From NCBI GenBank assembly GCA_040905475.1, contig JBBDRM010000060.1, positions 1-38,957 of the forward strand: DNA of 38,957 bases, written 5' to 3'. The notes under the pieces are model-generated. The model did not search any database. It was not told the origin of the DNA and saw nothing but the letters and a program-made list of their open reading frames with translations. The DNA is from Actinomycetota bacterium (GTDB taxonomy: Bacteria > Actinomycetota > AC-67). The translations under genes and the position numbers were made by a program. How positions within the stretch are numbered: the stretch's first letter is position 1; every line of letters begins with the position of its first letter. This document shows positions 15,073 through 23,086 of this stretch, piece after piece.

Positions 15073-17177
15073 GGCATGTACACCGCGTGGTAGATGACGT
15101 TCGCCCGCGTGTCGATGCCGACCTCCCACGGGCCGACACGGATGAAGTTTCGCCCGGACTGCAGTCCTCCGCGCACGGCGCTCTCGACTGATCCAGCCAG
15201 TGAGCTGATCGGGACCGAGCCGCCGCCTCCGTGACTGGTCGCGTACTCGGCCATGTGCTTGGTGGCGTTGGGATGGACCGTGAATTTCTGACCGGCGACG
15301 GACAGGTCGAAGCTCTCGGGAACCAGCGTTCCAGCCCGGTTCCTGCCCACGTTCGACACACCCCACCAGTCGTCGGCGGTGTTTCCTATCGCTCGTGGGG
15401 CAGCGCTTTGCAACGCCTCGTCTCCGAATCGGGCGAGGCCGCCGAGTTTGCTCAGGCTGACGGGCAGCAGGACCCCTCCGAGGGCGAGGACGGCGTCGCC
15501 CCATTTGCCTCGAGCGGCGTAGATGAAGGTGTTGGCGACGTCGAAGGCTCCTCCGATGACGGGGATCATCCCGGCGATGCCGAGGATGTCTTGGAAGCAG
15601 CCGATGAATGATCGGCCTGAGGGGTCGATCCGGTTGATCGGATCGCCATCTACATAGGCGTAGTGGTTGAGGCCGCCTGCGAAGCCGACGCCGTCGCGGG
15701 ACAGCCAGCGGCCGGTCTCGGGATCGTAGGAGCGCGCGCCGAACAGGATGAGGCCCGTGTCGGGGTCGGTGAGGCCGCCGGCATATGCGAAGGGCTGGAA
15801 GCCGGGATTCGTATCCTCCGTGGTGCGGCCGTACGCGTCGTAGGCGAGTTTCTGGGCGACGACGCCGGTGGATGTGTTGACGATCAGGCGCGGTGAGCCG
15901 CGTTCGTCGGTGACAACACGATAGGTCACGCCACTCTTGATGATCAGGTCGGGAACATGCGCCCGCGATCCGTAGATGAAGCGGGCGAGCACGCTGCCGG
16001 AGCCGTCGAGTTCGGCGACGATCCGCCCGCCCGACCAGAGATAGCCGCGGGTAAGGGTGCCGTCGATCTTTTTGCCGACACGTCGTCCAGCACCGTCTGT
16101 GAGGTAGTCGATCTGGCGGCCGTCGGGGAGGTCGACGCCCTCGAGGCGGCCCTGCTCCCAGCTGTAGCTGGTGGTCTGGGCGGACTCGGTCTTTGAGGCA
16201 CGCTCGCCCAACGGTGTGTGCGTGTAGAGGGCTGAGCCCCAGGCGCCGATCCGGTCTTGATCGTCGGCCGCGCCTGCCGTCGTGGTCGTACCGTCGCGGG
16301 TCGCTGAGGTGATGTTGCCGGACGCGTCATAGGCGTAAACGGCGATCTCAGTGCCGTCTCGCGTCACTCGCGTGAGGCGTCCGGCGGTGTTGTAGGTGTA
16401 GCGGTAGGTGTGGGAGGTGCCTTGGACGGTCTCGACCCGTTCGACGATCCGCCCGAGCTGGTCGCGTTCGGTGAACTCGACGTCGTAGAGGGTCGTGGCA
16501 CCGTGTTTGCCGGTCAGACGCGAAACTTCGCCGCGAGCGTCGAGTTCGACCGCGGTTGTCACGCTGCCCACGCTGGTGCCGGACAGCAGTCCCGTCTCGT
16601 CGTCGCGGGTTAGCGTCTGGGCGCCGGCGGAGGTGAGTAGCCCATCGTCGTCGAACCCGAACGCCACCGCTGCGGTGCCGCCGACCGTCTCGTAGGCGAC
16701 GCGCAACTCGTCGTCGAAGCCTACCGACACCGACCCCGCGACGGGCCCAGACCAGGTGGTGCTGGTCGGCAGGCCACTCGTATAGCCGACGGCGAGATCG
16801 ACGCCGCTGGGTGCCTCGACCGAGGCGAGCCGCCCAGACGCGTAGTTGAAGGACGTGGTCGTGGAGCCGTGCGTGATCGTGTTCAGTCGGCCTTGCGCGT
16901 CGTAGTCAAAGTCGATCTGCGACCCGTCGGCGAGCGTCGCCCCAGAGTACTGGCGGTCGTCGTTGAGCTGGTAGCCGAAGCTTGGTGTCGTGCCGCCGAC
17001 GGTGGGGAGCGTGTAGGCATCGAGACGATCGTCCGCCGCCGGTGAGAGCGAGTATGCGGGTCGACCCGGCGGCGTGACGGTCGCCAGGTTCCCGTTGTCG
17101 TCGTAGCTCGCACCGACCACGCCCCGCGGGCCGGTAGTCGACGTGATGCGACCGGCGAGATCGTAGGTGTCATGCAT
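15069..17177 (-). CDS. RHS-repeat polymorphic toxin, 5'-truncated
   Basis: A 702-residue ORF made of YD/RHS repeats (YDLAGRITSTTGPRG, YDDNGNLATVTPPG, YDAQGRLNTITHG, YNTAGRLTRVTRDG, YDASGNITSATRDG). The RHS core follows with GARSYDPETGRWLSRDGVGF and ends NHYAYVDGDPINRIDPSGRS near residue 523. The last 179 residues are the variable tip: a pre-toxin glycine-rich hydrophobic stretch (GMIPVIGGAFDVANTF), then a presumed toxin domain with HPNATKHMAEY and WEVGIDTRANVIYHAVYMP, perhaps an RNase of the BECR fold. No export signal or N-terminal part is present: the ATG at 17177 lies in the flanking direct repeat, so the gene was cut at the junction. It may be an orphan cassette serving as a tip reservoir. 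Confidence 0.85.
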   Translation of the reverse strand: MHDTYDLAGRITSTTGPRGVVGASYDDNGNLATVTPPGRPAYSLSPAADDRLDAYTLPTVGGTTPSFGYQLNDDRQYSGATLADGSQIDFDYDAQGRLNTITHGSTTTSFNYASGRLASVEAPSGVDLAVGYTSGLPTSTTWSGPVAGSVSVGFDDELRVAYETVGGTAAVAFGFDDDGLLTSAGAQTLTRDDETGLLSGTSVGSVTTAVELDARGEVSRLTGKHGATTLYDVEFTERDQLGRIVERVETVQGTSHTYRYTYNTAGRLTRVTRDGTEIAVYAYDASGNITSATRDGTTTTAGAADDQDRIGAWGSALYTHTPLGERASKTESAQTTSYSWEQGRLEGVDLPDGRQIDYLTDGAGRRVGKKIDGTLTRGYLWSGGRIVAELDGSGSVLARFIYGSRAHVPDLIIKSGVTYRVVTDERGSPRLIVNTSTGVVAQKLAYDAYGRTTEDTNPGFQPFAYAGGLTDPDTGLILFGARSYDPETGRWLSRDGVGFAGGLNHYAYVDGDPINRIDPSGRSFIGCFQDILGIAGMIPVIGGAFDVANTFIYAARGKWGDAVLALGGVLLPVSLSKLGGLARFGDEALQSAAPRAIGNTADDWWGVSNVGRNRAGTLVPESFDLSVAGQKFTVHPNATKHMAEYATSHGGGGSVPISSLAGSVESAVRGGLQSGRNFIRVGPWEVGIDTRANVIYHAVYMP

Positions 17178-17222
17178 GCGAACGGCTCATCCCGCTGAGG
17201 CCTTCGCGGATGCTCGGGTAGC
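17169..17222. repeat. Right 54-bp direct repeat of the RHS island
   Basis: This is the functional 3' end of the epimerase gene (17170 onward), 52/54 identical to 14043-14096. It also supplies the ATG used by the truncated RHS frame. Confidence 0.9.
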
Positions 17223-18096
17223 GGGGCATCCAACCGAGCTCGCGCTTCGCTTTCGCGTTGGACATCGTGACCCGTCCGGTCATCGCCATGACGCCGTACG
17301 GCATCACCAGCCTGGCCAGAGCGAGCGGGACCGGCTTCGGCGGCTTCGCGCCGATGACCCGCGCCACCTCCCGGATGAACGCCGCGAACGAAACGGGCTC
17401 GTCGTCGCACACGTTGTAGATCCCGGGACCTCCACGCTCGAGTGCCGCGACCGTCCCCGTAGCGCCGTCTTCCATGTGGATGAAGGAGAGCGCGCCGAGG
17501 TCGCCGCCGGGGAGGCGCATCATCCTCCGGCGGAGCATCTTCGCGAGGAAGTCCATGTGCCCGGCGCCGGGCCCGTAGAAGAGCCCGTACCGAAGAACGA
17601 TCCCACCCGCGCCGAGCACCGCGTCTTCGAGCGCGATGACGCCGCTGAGCGCCTCGTTCGCCGGGCCCGGCAGCGCCTCCGGAGCCGGGTCCTCCTCGGT
17701 CAGCATCGGCTTGAGCTCACCGTAGCCGTACCGGAAGACGACCGACTCGGCGACGATCCGCTCGACGCCCGATGCTTGCGCGGCACGAACGATGTTGCGC
17801 GTGCCTTCCCGGTGTACACGCGCGTTCGGACGCATGTGCCGCAGGCGTGTCGGGCCGTTCTTCGGCAAACGTGTGAGAAGAGAGACGATCGCGTCCGGCT
17901 TCGCCTCGCTCACCGCTCGATCGACTGCCCCAGCGTCGAGGGCGTCTCCGACGACGGCTTTCGCGCCGAGCCGTTCCAACATCGGCCTCTTCGCTTCCGA
18001 ACGCGTGAGTCCGGTCACGTCGTGCCCGGCGTCGACGAGCAGCTTCACGACCGGGACGCCGAGCGCACCGGTGGCGCCGGCGACGAAGACCCTCAC
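17170..18096 (-). CDS. NAD(P)-dependent epimerase/dehydratase-family protein
   Basis: A 308-residue extended-SDR protein. The GTG start at 18096 overlaps the stop of the upstream membrane protein gene as GTGA; the open frame further upstream is shadow. The Rossmann motif GATGALG lies at about 7-13. Downstream elements typical of nucleoside-diphosphate-sugar epimerases are present: GTRNIVRAAQASGVERIVAESVVFRYG, VLRYGLFYGPG, FIHMEDGATG, YNVCDDEPVSF and the C-terminal LGWMPRYPSIREGL. The classic YxxxK is not evident, so it may be an atypical member such as an NmrA-like or quinone/sugar reductase. The last 17 codons lie in the repeat flanking the RHS island. Confidence 0.88.
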   Translation of the reverse strand: MRVFVAGATGALGVPVVKLLVDAGHDVTGLTRSEAKRPMLERLGAKAVVGDALDAGAVDRAVSEAKPDAIVSLLTRLPKNGPTRLRHMRPNARVHREGTRNIVRAAQASGVERIVAESVVFRYGYGELKPMLTEEDPAPEALPGPANEALSGVIALEDAVLGAGGIVLRYGLFYGPGAGHMDFLAKMLRRRMMRLPGGDLGALSFIHMEDGATGTVAALERGGPGIYNVCDDEPVSFAAFIREVARVIGAKPPKPVPLALARLVMPYGVMAMTGRVTMSNAKAKRELGWMPRYPSIREGLSGMSRSHA

Positions 18097-18464
18097 GCTC
18101 CGCCGGTTCTCCGTCGCGCGATGAACCCGATCACGATCACGGCGGCGACGAAGCTCAGGAACCATGGGTCCGTATCCTTCCCGCCGAGATCCTTGTCGAT
18201 GAAGTGCGAGATCGCGTGCATCACGGCGAGGACGGCTCCGCCGCCGAGCGCCACGGAGAGACCATCCTTCCACGTCAGCGCGAGCAACAGCGTGGCTCCG
18301 ATGCCGATCTGGAAGGCACCCGCGTCGTGGAAGAGATGACGGTTGTACGGAGGATAGGTGGCGATCTGCTCGTAGAAGCTTCTGGGATCGAGGAAGGCCC
18401 AAACGCCGAGTCCGAGGAAGAACAATCCGGCAAGGAGCGCGATGACGCGAGAAAGACGGCGCAT
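18093..18464 (-). CDS. Four-helix integral membrane protein of unknown function
   Basis: A 123-residue protein with four predicted membrane segments (about 7-25, 50-65, 70-88, 100-116). Between the first two is a conserved-looking loop, DPRSFYEQIATYPPYNRHLFHDAGAFQIGIG. This loop and size resemble small DoxX/DUF4345-like membrane proteins of actinobacteria, but I cannot name the family. It lies 11 bases downstream of pth and overlaps the epimerase start, so it is probably part of an rplY-pth-membrane-epimerase unit. Confidence 0.75.
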   Translation of the reverse strand: MRRLSRVIALLAGLFFLGLGVWAFLDPRSFYEQIATYPPYNRHLFHDAGAFQIGIGATLLLALTWKDGLSVALGGGAVLAVMHAISHFIDKDLGGKDTDPWFLSFVAAVIVIGFIARRRTGGA

Positions 18465-18475
18465 CGAACCTAAGC

Positions 18476-19057
18476 CTACTCTTCCCGCCGGTTGAACTCG
18501 GTTTGGGCCGCGCCCACGCCGTCGCGTACCACGGATAGCACGGCGTCGGCGGCCCGGCCGACGATCGCGGAAACCTCCGGCGCCTCGCTCTTGGTGAAGG
18601 CCTCGAGCACGAAATCGACGGGGTCCTTTCGACCCATCGGCCGGCCGATGCCGATGCGCACGCGGACGAAATCGCCGCCGATCGCGGGCACGATCGACCG
18701 CAGCCCGTTGTGACCGGCCGTTCCCCCGCCGAGCTTTACCCGCACGACGCCGAACGGCAGATCCAGCTCGTCGTGAACGACGATCACGTCGCCGAGCGGC
18801 ACCTTGTAGAAGTTCATCAGCGACGCGATCGAACGTCCGCTGAGGTTCATGAAGGTCTGCGGCTTGGCGAGGACGAGACGGTGGTCGCCGTCGCGGCTAT
18901 CGGCAACGAGCGCCGAGTGCTTCCGCGAGCGTTTGAGCTTTCCCGCGCCGAGCCGCTCGGCGAGCGCGTCGACGGTGAGGAAGCCGAGGTTGTGTCGGGT
19001 TCGGTCGTACTCGGGACCCGGGTTGCCGAGCCCGGCGACGAGATAAAGGCTCGACAC
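18476..19057 (-). CDS. pth: Peptidyl-tRNA hydrolase
   Basis: A 193-residue enzyme of the bacterial Pth family. It frees tRNA from peptidyl-tRNAs released by stalled ribosomes. The active-site residues are visible: Asn12 in GLGNPGPEY, His22 in RHNLGF, Asn71 in KPQTFMNLSG, Asp96 in VVHDELDLP and Asn117 in GGGTAGHNGLRS. The length is normal. It starts at an ATG 15 bases after the rplY stop, keeping the rplY-pth pair typical of actinobacteria. Confidence 0.97.
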   Translation of the reverse strand: MSSLYLVAGLGNPGPEYDRTRHNLGFLTVDALAERLGAGKLKRSRKHSALVADSRDGDHRLVLAKPQTFMNLSGRSIASLMNFYKVPLGDVIVVHDELDLPFGVVRVKLGGGTAGHNGLRSIVPAIGGDFVRVRIGIGRPMGRKDPVDFVLEAFTKSEAPEVSAIVGRAADAVLSVVRDGVGAAQTEFNRREE

Positions 19058-19072
19058 GCGCGCGGGCGGGCG

Positions 19073-19756
19073 CTAGCCCTCTTCCTCTTCCTTCTTGGCC
19101 TCTTCGCCCTCGGCAGGAGCCGCCGCGCCCTCCTCGCCTTCCGGGACCTCGCCCTCCACACCCTCGACCGCCTCGGCCGCAGGAGCTTCCTCCTCGACCT
19201 TGAGGATCTGAGGCACGATGACGCCGAGAACCGCTTCCTCGGGAGGAGTCAGGATCGTGACGCCCTCGGGGATCGCGAGATCGGAAACGCGCAGCATGTC
19301 GCCGATAACCATCCTGGAGATGTCGGCGTCGAGCCGCTCGGGGACGTTGCCGGGCAGGCAGGCCAGACGGACGGACCAGATGTGGTGCTCGATCACGCCG
19401 CCCTCTTTCACGCCGGGCGACTCGCCGACGACGTGGACGGGAACGTCGACCTCGATCTCGACGTCGCGCGCGATCTTCAGGAAATCGACATGGAGGATCG
19501 TGCCGCGGACCGGGTCGCGCTGAAGCTCACGCGCGAGAGTGAGGTGGGTATCTCCCTCGACCTCGAGGTCGATGAGGACGTTGCGGCCGGCGTCGGTCTT
19601 GAACGCGCGAATGAGGGACATGCGATCGACCGCGACCGCGACCGGGTCCAGTCCCCGCCCGTACAGGACCGCCGGGACCTTTCCGACCGCCCGCAACTTC
19701 CGGGCAACGCCTTTTCCGGTCCCCTGACGAGCTTCCGCTTGGATGGTTACTTCCAC
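19073..19756 (-). CDS. rplY: 50S ribosomal protein L25 (CTC/TL5 form)
   Basis: A 227-residue long-form L25. The N-terminal 5S-rRNA-binding domain (about 1-92: EAR.GTGKGVARKLRAVGKVPAVLYGRG, LQRDPVRGTILHVDF) is followed by the TL5 C-terminal beta domain (about 93-185). A very acidic, E/A/G-rich tail runs from about 188 to 227. It binds 5S rRNA in the large subunit. The start is GTG at 19756 with GGAGG about 10 bases before it, and a TAGAAT -10 box lies about 37 bases upstream, so this gene, unlike several neighbours, has a normal leader. Confidence 0.96.
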   Translation of the reverse strand: MEVTIQAEARQGTGKGVARKLRAVGKVPAVLYGRGLDPVAVAVDRMSLIRAFKTDAGRNVLIDLEVEGDTHLTLARELQRDPVRGTILHVDFLKIARDVEIEVDVPVHVVGESPGVKEGGVIEHHIWSVRLACLPGNVPERLDADISRMVIGDMLRVSDLAIPEGVTILTPPEEAVLGVIVPQILKVEEEAPAAEAVEGVEGEVPEGEEGAAAPAEGEEAKKEEEEG

Positions 19757-19792
19757 GGCCGATCAACCTCCGGTCTTCGGTGAGCGGGCGGG

Positions 19793-19798
19793 ATTCTA
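19793..19798 (-). promoter_or_regulatory. -10 element of rplY-pth
   Basis: TAGAAT on the minus strand, about 37 bases before the rplY GTG. The leader between them holds the GGAGG Shine-Dalgarno. A clear -35 is not evident. Confidence 0.4.
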
Positions 19799-19959
19799 CC
19801 AGCGGCGGGCCCGAGGCCTCTTTTCGGGTCCCGGCAGCCTCCCGTGTGGAAAACCTCACAGCCGAAGTGTGGCCTACACCACTGACGGTGACCGCAGTTA
19901 TGCGCGATGCTGGCGCCGCAGCAAAGAGCGATCCCGCTCTCACCTGCGGGGGATGTACC

Positions 19960-19986
19960 GAGCCCGGGTCCCAGACACCCGGGCTC
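19960..19986. terminator. Hairpin, possible terminator
   Basis: GAGCCCGGGT and its perfect complement form a 10-bp stem around a 7-base loop, followed on the plus strand by GATCCTTTCC. The T run is weak and no plus-strand gene ends just before it, so its target is uncertain; it could insulate vapBC. Confidence 0.45.
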
Positions 19987-20050
19987 GATCCTTTCCTGTG
20001 TCCGAGTACCGCCTCGAGCTGTTCGCGAAGTATGCCTCGATCACGCTTTC

Positions 20051-20091
20051 TTGGACATGCTCAAGCATATGACTTACGATAATAAGTATGC
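20051..20091 (+). promoter_or_regulatory. vapBC promoter with palindromic operator
   Basis: TTGGAC (20051-20056) and TACGAT (20075-20080) are spaced 18 bases. A symmetric palindrome, GCATA-N4-TTA-CGA-TAA-N4-TATGC (20065-20091), covers the -10 box and the vapB start codon. This is where a VapBC complex would be expected to bind and repress. Confidence 0.55.
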
Positions 20092-20294
20092 GCACGACCT
20101 TGGACATCCCCGAGGAATTGATCGAGGAAGCTCGGCGCCTCCTTGGGTTCAAGTCGAAGACAGACACCATCATCGTGGCCCTCAGAGAGCTGCTCCGCAG
20201 GGATCGGATCGAGGAGCTGAAGGAGATGCTCGGCGCGGTGCGGTTGGACGTCGACGTCCCTCGGTCGCGAAGGCGTCCCCGCCGGTCGGCGTGA
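20088..20294 (+). CDS. vapB: VapB-type antitoxin
   Basis: A 68-residue protein starting [20 protein letters not shown], the ribbon-helix-helix DNA-binding pattern of VapB antitoxins of the VapB/DUF2191 type. It continues with [28 protein letters not shown] and a basic C-terminal tail that would wrap the toxin. It should neutralise VapC and, with it, repress the promoter through the palindrome at the start codon. The stop overlaps the vapC start as GTGA. Confidence 0.9.
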   Translation: MRTTLDIPEELIEEARRLLGFKSKTDTIIVALRELLRRDRIEELKEMLGAVRLDVDVPRSRRRPRRSA

Positions 20295-20695
20295 TCTTCG
20301 TCGATACCTCGGTGTGGGTCGCGGCCCTGCGCACAGCGGCCGGCCCGGAAGCACGTCACCTTCGCGGCCTCCTCGATCATGAAGGAGTCGCCCTGCCCGT
20401 CGTCGTTCGGCTCGAGATCCTCGCCGGAGCCGGCGCCCGGGATCGCATCCGTCTACAGCGCGTCCTCTCTGCGCTGCCCGTGTATTTCCCGAGCGCGCAG
20501 ACATGGGATCTGATCGAAGGCTGGATCGGAGACGCGTCGGACGCCGGGGAACGATTCGGCGTCACGGACCTTCTGGTCGCCGCGCTGGCGAGTGAGCAGA
20601 ACGCGTCGCTGTGGTCGCTCGATCAGGACTTCGAGCGGATGTCACGACTCGGCTTCATCCGCGCGCACGTCCCGGCCGACCCGGGTCGAGACTAG
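20291..20695 (+). CDS. vapC: VapC-type PIN-domain toxin ribonuclease
   Basis: A 134-residue PIN domain. The four-acid active site is present: Asp5 in FVDTSVW, Glu42 in RLEILAG, Asp93 in [10 protein letters not shown] and Asp111/Asp113 in LDQDFERM. VapC toxins cleave tRNA or rRNA in a metal-dependent manner; the target here is unknown. The GTG start overlaps the vapB stop by 4 bases. The end overlaps that of prs, transcribed toward it, by 4 bases sharing CTAG. All key residues remain, so the module looks functional. Confidence 0.92.
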   Translation: MIFVDTSVWVAALRTAAGPEARHLRGLLDHEGVALPVVVRLEILAGAGARDRIRLQRVLSALPVYFPSAQTWDLIEGWIGDASDAGERFGVTDLLVAALASEQNASLWSLDQDFERMSRLGFIRAHVPADPGRD

Positions 20696-21666
20696 TTCTC
20701 GCCCTGGAAGATCTCCGAGACGGATTCGTCGGAGAAGACCGCGCGGATGGTGTTGGCGATGACGGGAGCGATCGAGAGGACGGTGAGGTTGTCGAGGCGT
20801 TTCTCGGCGGGGATGGGAAGCGTGTTGGTGACGACGACTTCCTTGATGGGCGCGTTCTTGATCCGGTCGATCGCCGGGTCGGACAGGATGCCGTGGGTCG
20901 CGGCGGCGAAGACTTCCTCGGCGCCGGAGGCCATGAGCACCTCGGCGCCGCCGGTGATCGTGCCCGCCGTGTCGATCATGTCGTCCACGAGCACGCAGCG
21001 CTTCCCGGCTACTTCACCGACGACTTCGAGCGTCTCGGACACGTTGCGCTGATCGGGGCGGCGCCGCTTGTGCAAGAAGGCGACGGCGGCATGGAGGCGG
21101 CCGGCGAACTTCTCGGCCACGCGGACGCGGCCCGAGTCCGGCGACACGATCACGAGGTCGTCTCCGAACTTGTCGCCTAGGTAGTCGGCGAGCAGCGGCA
21201 GCGCCGTCAGATGGTCGACCGGCTTGTCGAAGAAACCCTGGATCTGCGAGGTGTGAAGGTCGACGGTGAGGACCCGATCCGCGCCGGCGACGGTGAGGAT
21301 ATCGGCGACGAGCCGGCTGGTGATCGGCTCGCGGCCGCGGGTCTTCTTGTCCTGGCGTGAGTACCCGTAGAACGGGATCACCGCGCTGATCCGCTTCGCC
21401 GACGCGCGCTTGGCGGCGTCGATCATGATCAGCTGCTCCATGATCTGCTTGTTGATCGGGTCCGAGTGGGTCTGGAAGACGAAGACGTCGGCACCGCGGA
21501 CGTTCTCCTCGAAGCGGAAGTAGATCTCGCCGTTCGCGAAGTCCCCGATCTCGACTTCCGCGCACGTGATGCCGAGGTGGGTGGCGATCTCCTGCGCGAG
21601 CTCGGAACTCGAGCGGCCGGCCGCGAACACCATCCGCTTCTTCGTCGAGATCTCCAGACCGCTCAC
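20692..21666 (-). CDS. prs: Ribose-phosphate pyrophosphokinase
   Basis: A 324-residue class I PRPP synthase that makes phosphoribosyl pyrophosphate from ribose 5-phosphate and ATP. Visible family motifs are [20 protein letters not shown], the flexible loop [24 protein letters not shown] and the PRPP-binding loop [13 protein letters not shown]. Length is normal. The ATG overlaps the glmU stop by 4 bases, the standard glmU-prs pairing of Gram-positive bacteria. Confidence 0.97.
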   Translation of the reverse strand: MSGLEISTKKRMVFAAGRSSSELAQEIATHLGITCAEVEIGDFANGEIYFRFEENVRGADVFVFQTHSDPINKQIMEQLIMIDAAKRASAKRISAVIPFYGYSRQDKKTRGREPITSRLVADILTVAGADRVLTVDLHTSQIQGFFDKPVDHLTALPLLADYLGDKFGDDLVIVSPDSGRVRVAEKFAGRLHAAVAFLHKRRRPDQRNVSETLEVVGEVAGKRCVLVDDMIDTAGTITGGAEVLMASGAEEVFAAATHGILSDPAIDRIKNAPIKEVVVTNTLPIPAEKRLDNLTVLSIAPVIANTIRAVFSDESVSEIFQGEN

Positions 21667-23081
21667 TTCCGGCGTCCCCCCTTGCTGGTCTTCGGTTTCG
21701 GCTTGGGCTTGCGTTTGCGGATCGTGCGCGCCGGAGCGCCCAGCGCGACCCCTCCCGGCGGGATGTCGCGGCTGACGACCGAGGCGGCTCCGGTCACGGC
21801 ACCCTTCCCCACGGTGACGGGCGCCACGAGCATCGTATCGCTTCCGATGAGGACGTCGTCCTCGATGACCGTCCTTGATTTCTTCCCGGTCTCGCCGTCG
21901 TAGTTACACGTGATCGTGCCCGCGCCGATATTCACGTTCTTCCCGATCTCGGCGTCGCCGATGTAGGAGAGGTGGGGCACCTTGCTGCCTTGCCCGATGC
22001 GGCTCTTCTTGACCTCGACGTAGGTTCCCGCCTTGGACCCTTCTTCGAGCACGGCGCCCGGCCGCAGATACGCGAACGGGCCGACCTGCGCGCCGGCACC
22101 GACCTCGGCCTCCTTCGCGACGGCGTTGAGGATCGTCGCGCGATCACCGACGGTCGTGTCGACCAGTCGTACGTTCGGGCCGATCTCCGCGCCTTCGCCG
22201 ATCGAGGTTTTCCCATGGAGATGCGTCATCGGGTGGAGCACCGTGTCACGGCCGATCGTGACGCCGACGTCGACGAACGTCGTCGCCGGATCGATGATGG
22301 TCACCCCGTCGAGCATGTGCCGGACGTTGATCCGCCGGCGCATGAGCGCGGCGATGTCGGCGAGCTCGACCCGGGAATTCGCACCCAAAGCTTCCGTGGC
22401 GTCTTGCGCTGTGTAGGCCTCGACGGCCTCGCCCTTTTCTTTGAGCACCACCACCACATCGGTCAGGTAGAACTCGTGCTGCGCGTTGGTCCGATCGATC
22501 TTCGTGAGGGCGGCCCGCAGCGCGGCGCGGTCGAAGACCCAGACGCTGGTGTTGACCTCTTTCGTCTTGCGCTCGGTCGCATCGGCGTCGGCATGTTCGA
22601 CGATCCGTTCGACGGAGCCCTCTCGCCCCCGGATGATCCGGCCGTAGCCCGACGGGTCCTCGAGCTCGGCGGTGAGGAGGGTGGCTGCCGCGCCGGTCGC
22701 GCGGTGGTGGTCGACGAGCTGCTGGAGCGTTTCGGTAGTGAGGAGCGGCGAGTCGCCGGGCAGGATCAGAACGTCGCCGGAGAACTTGCCGAGCGCATCG
22801 TCCCCTACGCGCGCGGCGTCGGCGGTGCCGAGCTGGCGCTCCTGAGCGGCGAACGCGAGCTTCTTCTTGGTCGTCGCCTTCGCGGCCCGCGTCACCTCGT
22901 CGGCACCGCGCCCGACCACGACGACGGTGCGGCCCAGCGCGAGCGGCTCGAGCGCTTCCAAGACGTAGCCGAGCAGCGGTTTGCCGCAGAGCGCGTGGAG
23001 AACCTTCGGCGTCGAGGACTTGAATCGCTTGCCCTCGCCGGCGGCGAGGACGATCGCGGCGAGAGGACGGGGTCTGGGCAT
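21663..23081 (-). CDS. glmU: Bifunctional UDP-GlcNAc pyrophosphorylase / GlcN-1-P acetyltransferase
   Basis: About 472 residues. The N-terminal uridylyltransferase domain has LAAGEGKRFKSSTPKVLHAL (nucleotide-binding loop), the ILPGDSPLL motif and EFYLTDVV. The C-terminal left-handed beta-helix (from about residue 250) has the hexapeptide repeats and the acetyltransferase features RPGAVLEEGSKAG, VKKSRIGQGSKV, HLSYIGDAEIG and NYDGETGKK. It makes UDP-N-acetylglucosamine for peptidoglycan. The ATG at 23081 is chosen; a TTG at 23090 is possible. It is followed by a K/R-rich tail. tRNA-Gln lies 55-65 bases upstream on the same strand and may share its transcript. Confidence 0.96.
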   Translation of the reverse strand: MPRPRPLAAIVLAAGEGKRFKSSTPKVLHALCGKPLLGYVLEALEPLALGRTVVVVGRGADEVTRAAKATTKKKLAFAAQERQLGTADAARVGDDALGKFSGDVLILPGDSPLLTTETLQQLVDHHRATGAAATLLTAELEDPSGYGRIIRGREGSVERIVEHADADATERKTKEVNTSVWVFDRAALRAALTKIDRTNAQHEFYLTDVVVVLKEKGEAVEAYTAQDATEALGANSRVELADIAALMRRRINVRHMLDGVTIIDPATTFVDVGVTIGRDTVLHPMTHLHGKTSIGEGAEIGPNVRLVDTTVGDRATILNAVAKEAEVGAGAQVGPFAYLRPGAVLEEGSKAGTYVEVKKSRIGQGSKVPHLSYIGDAEIGKNVNIGAGTITCNYDGETGKKSRTVIEDDVLIGSDTMLVAPVTVGKGAVTGAASVVSRDIPPGGVALGAPARTIRKRKPKPKPKTSKGGRRK

Positions 23082-23086
23082 GCGGC

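Larger units (their letters stand above)
14097..17168 (-). mobile_element. RHS toxin-immunity island between direct repeats
   Basis: About 3.07 kb holding a 5'-truncated RHS gene, an overlapping candidate immunity gene and two small ORFs, all on the minus strand. It is bracketed by 54-bp repeats of the host gene ends and leaves both host genes intact. No transposase, integrase or terminal inverted repeat is seen. Bases 14092-14110 also match 16637-16655 inside the RHS gene over 19 bases, so the left junction itself lies in RHS-like sequence. Confidence 0.55.
19757..20087. other. Intergenic region between rplY and vapB
   Basis: About 330 bases with no gene I can support. It contains the rplY promoter at its left, a strong hairpin at 19960-19986 and the vapBC promoter/operator at its right. 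The middle (19800-19955) shows only short G/C-rich stems. Confidence 0.5.
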
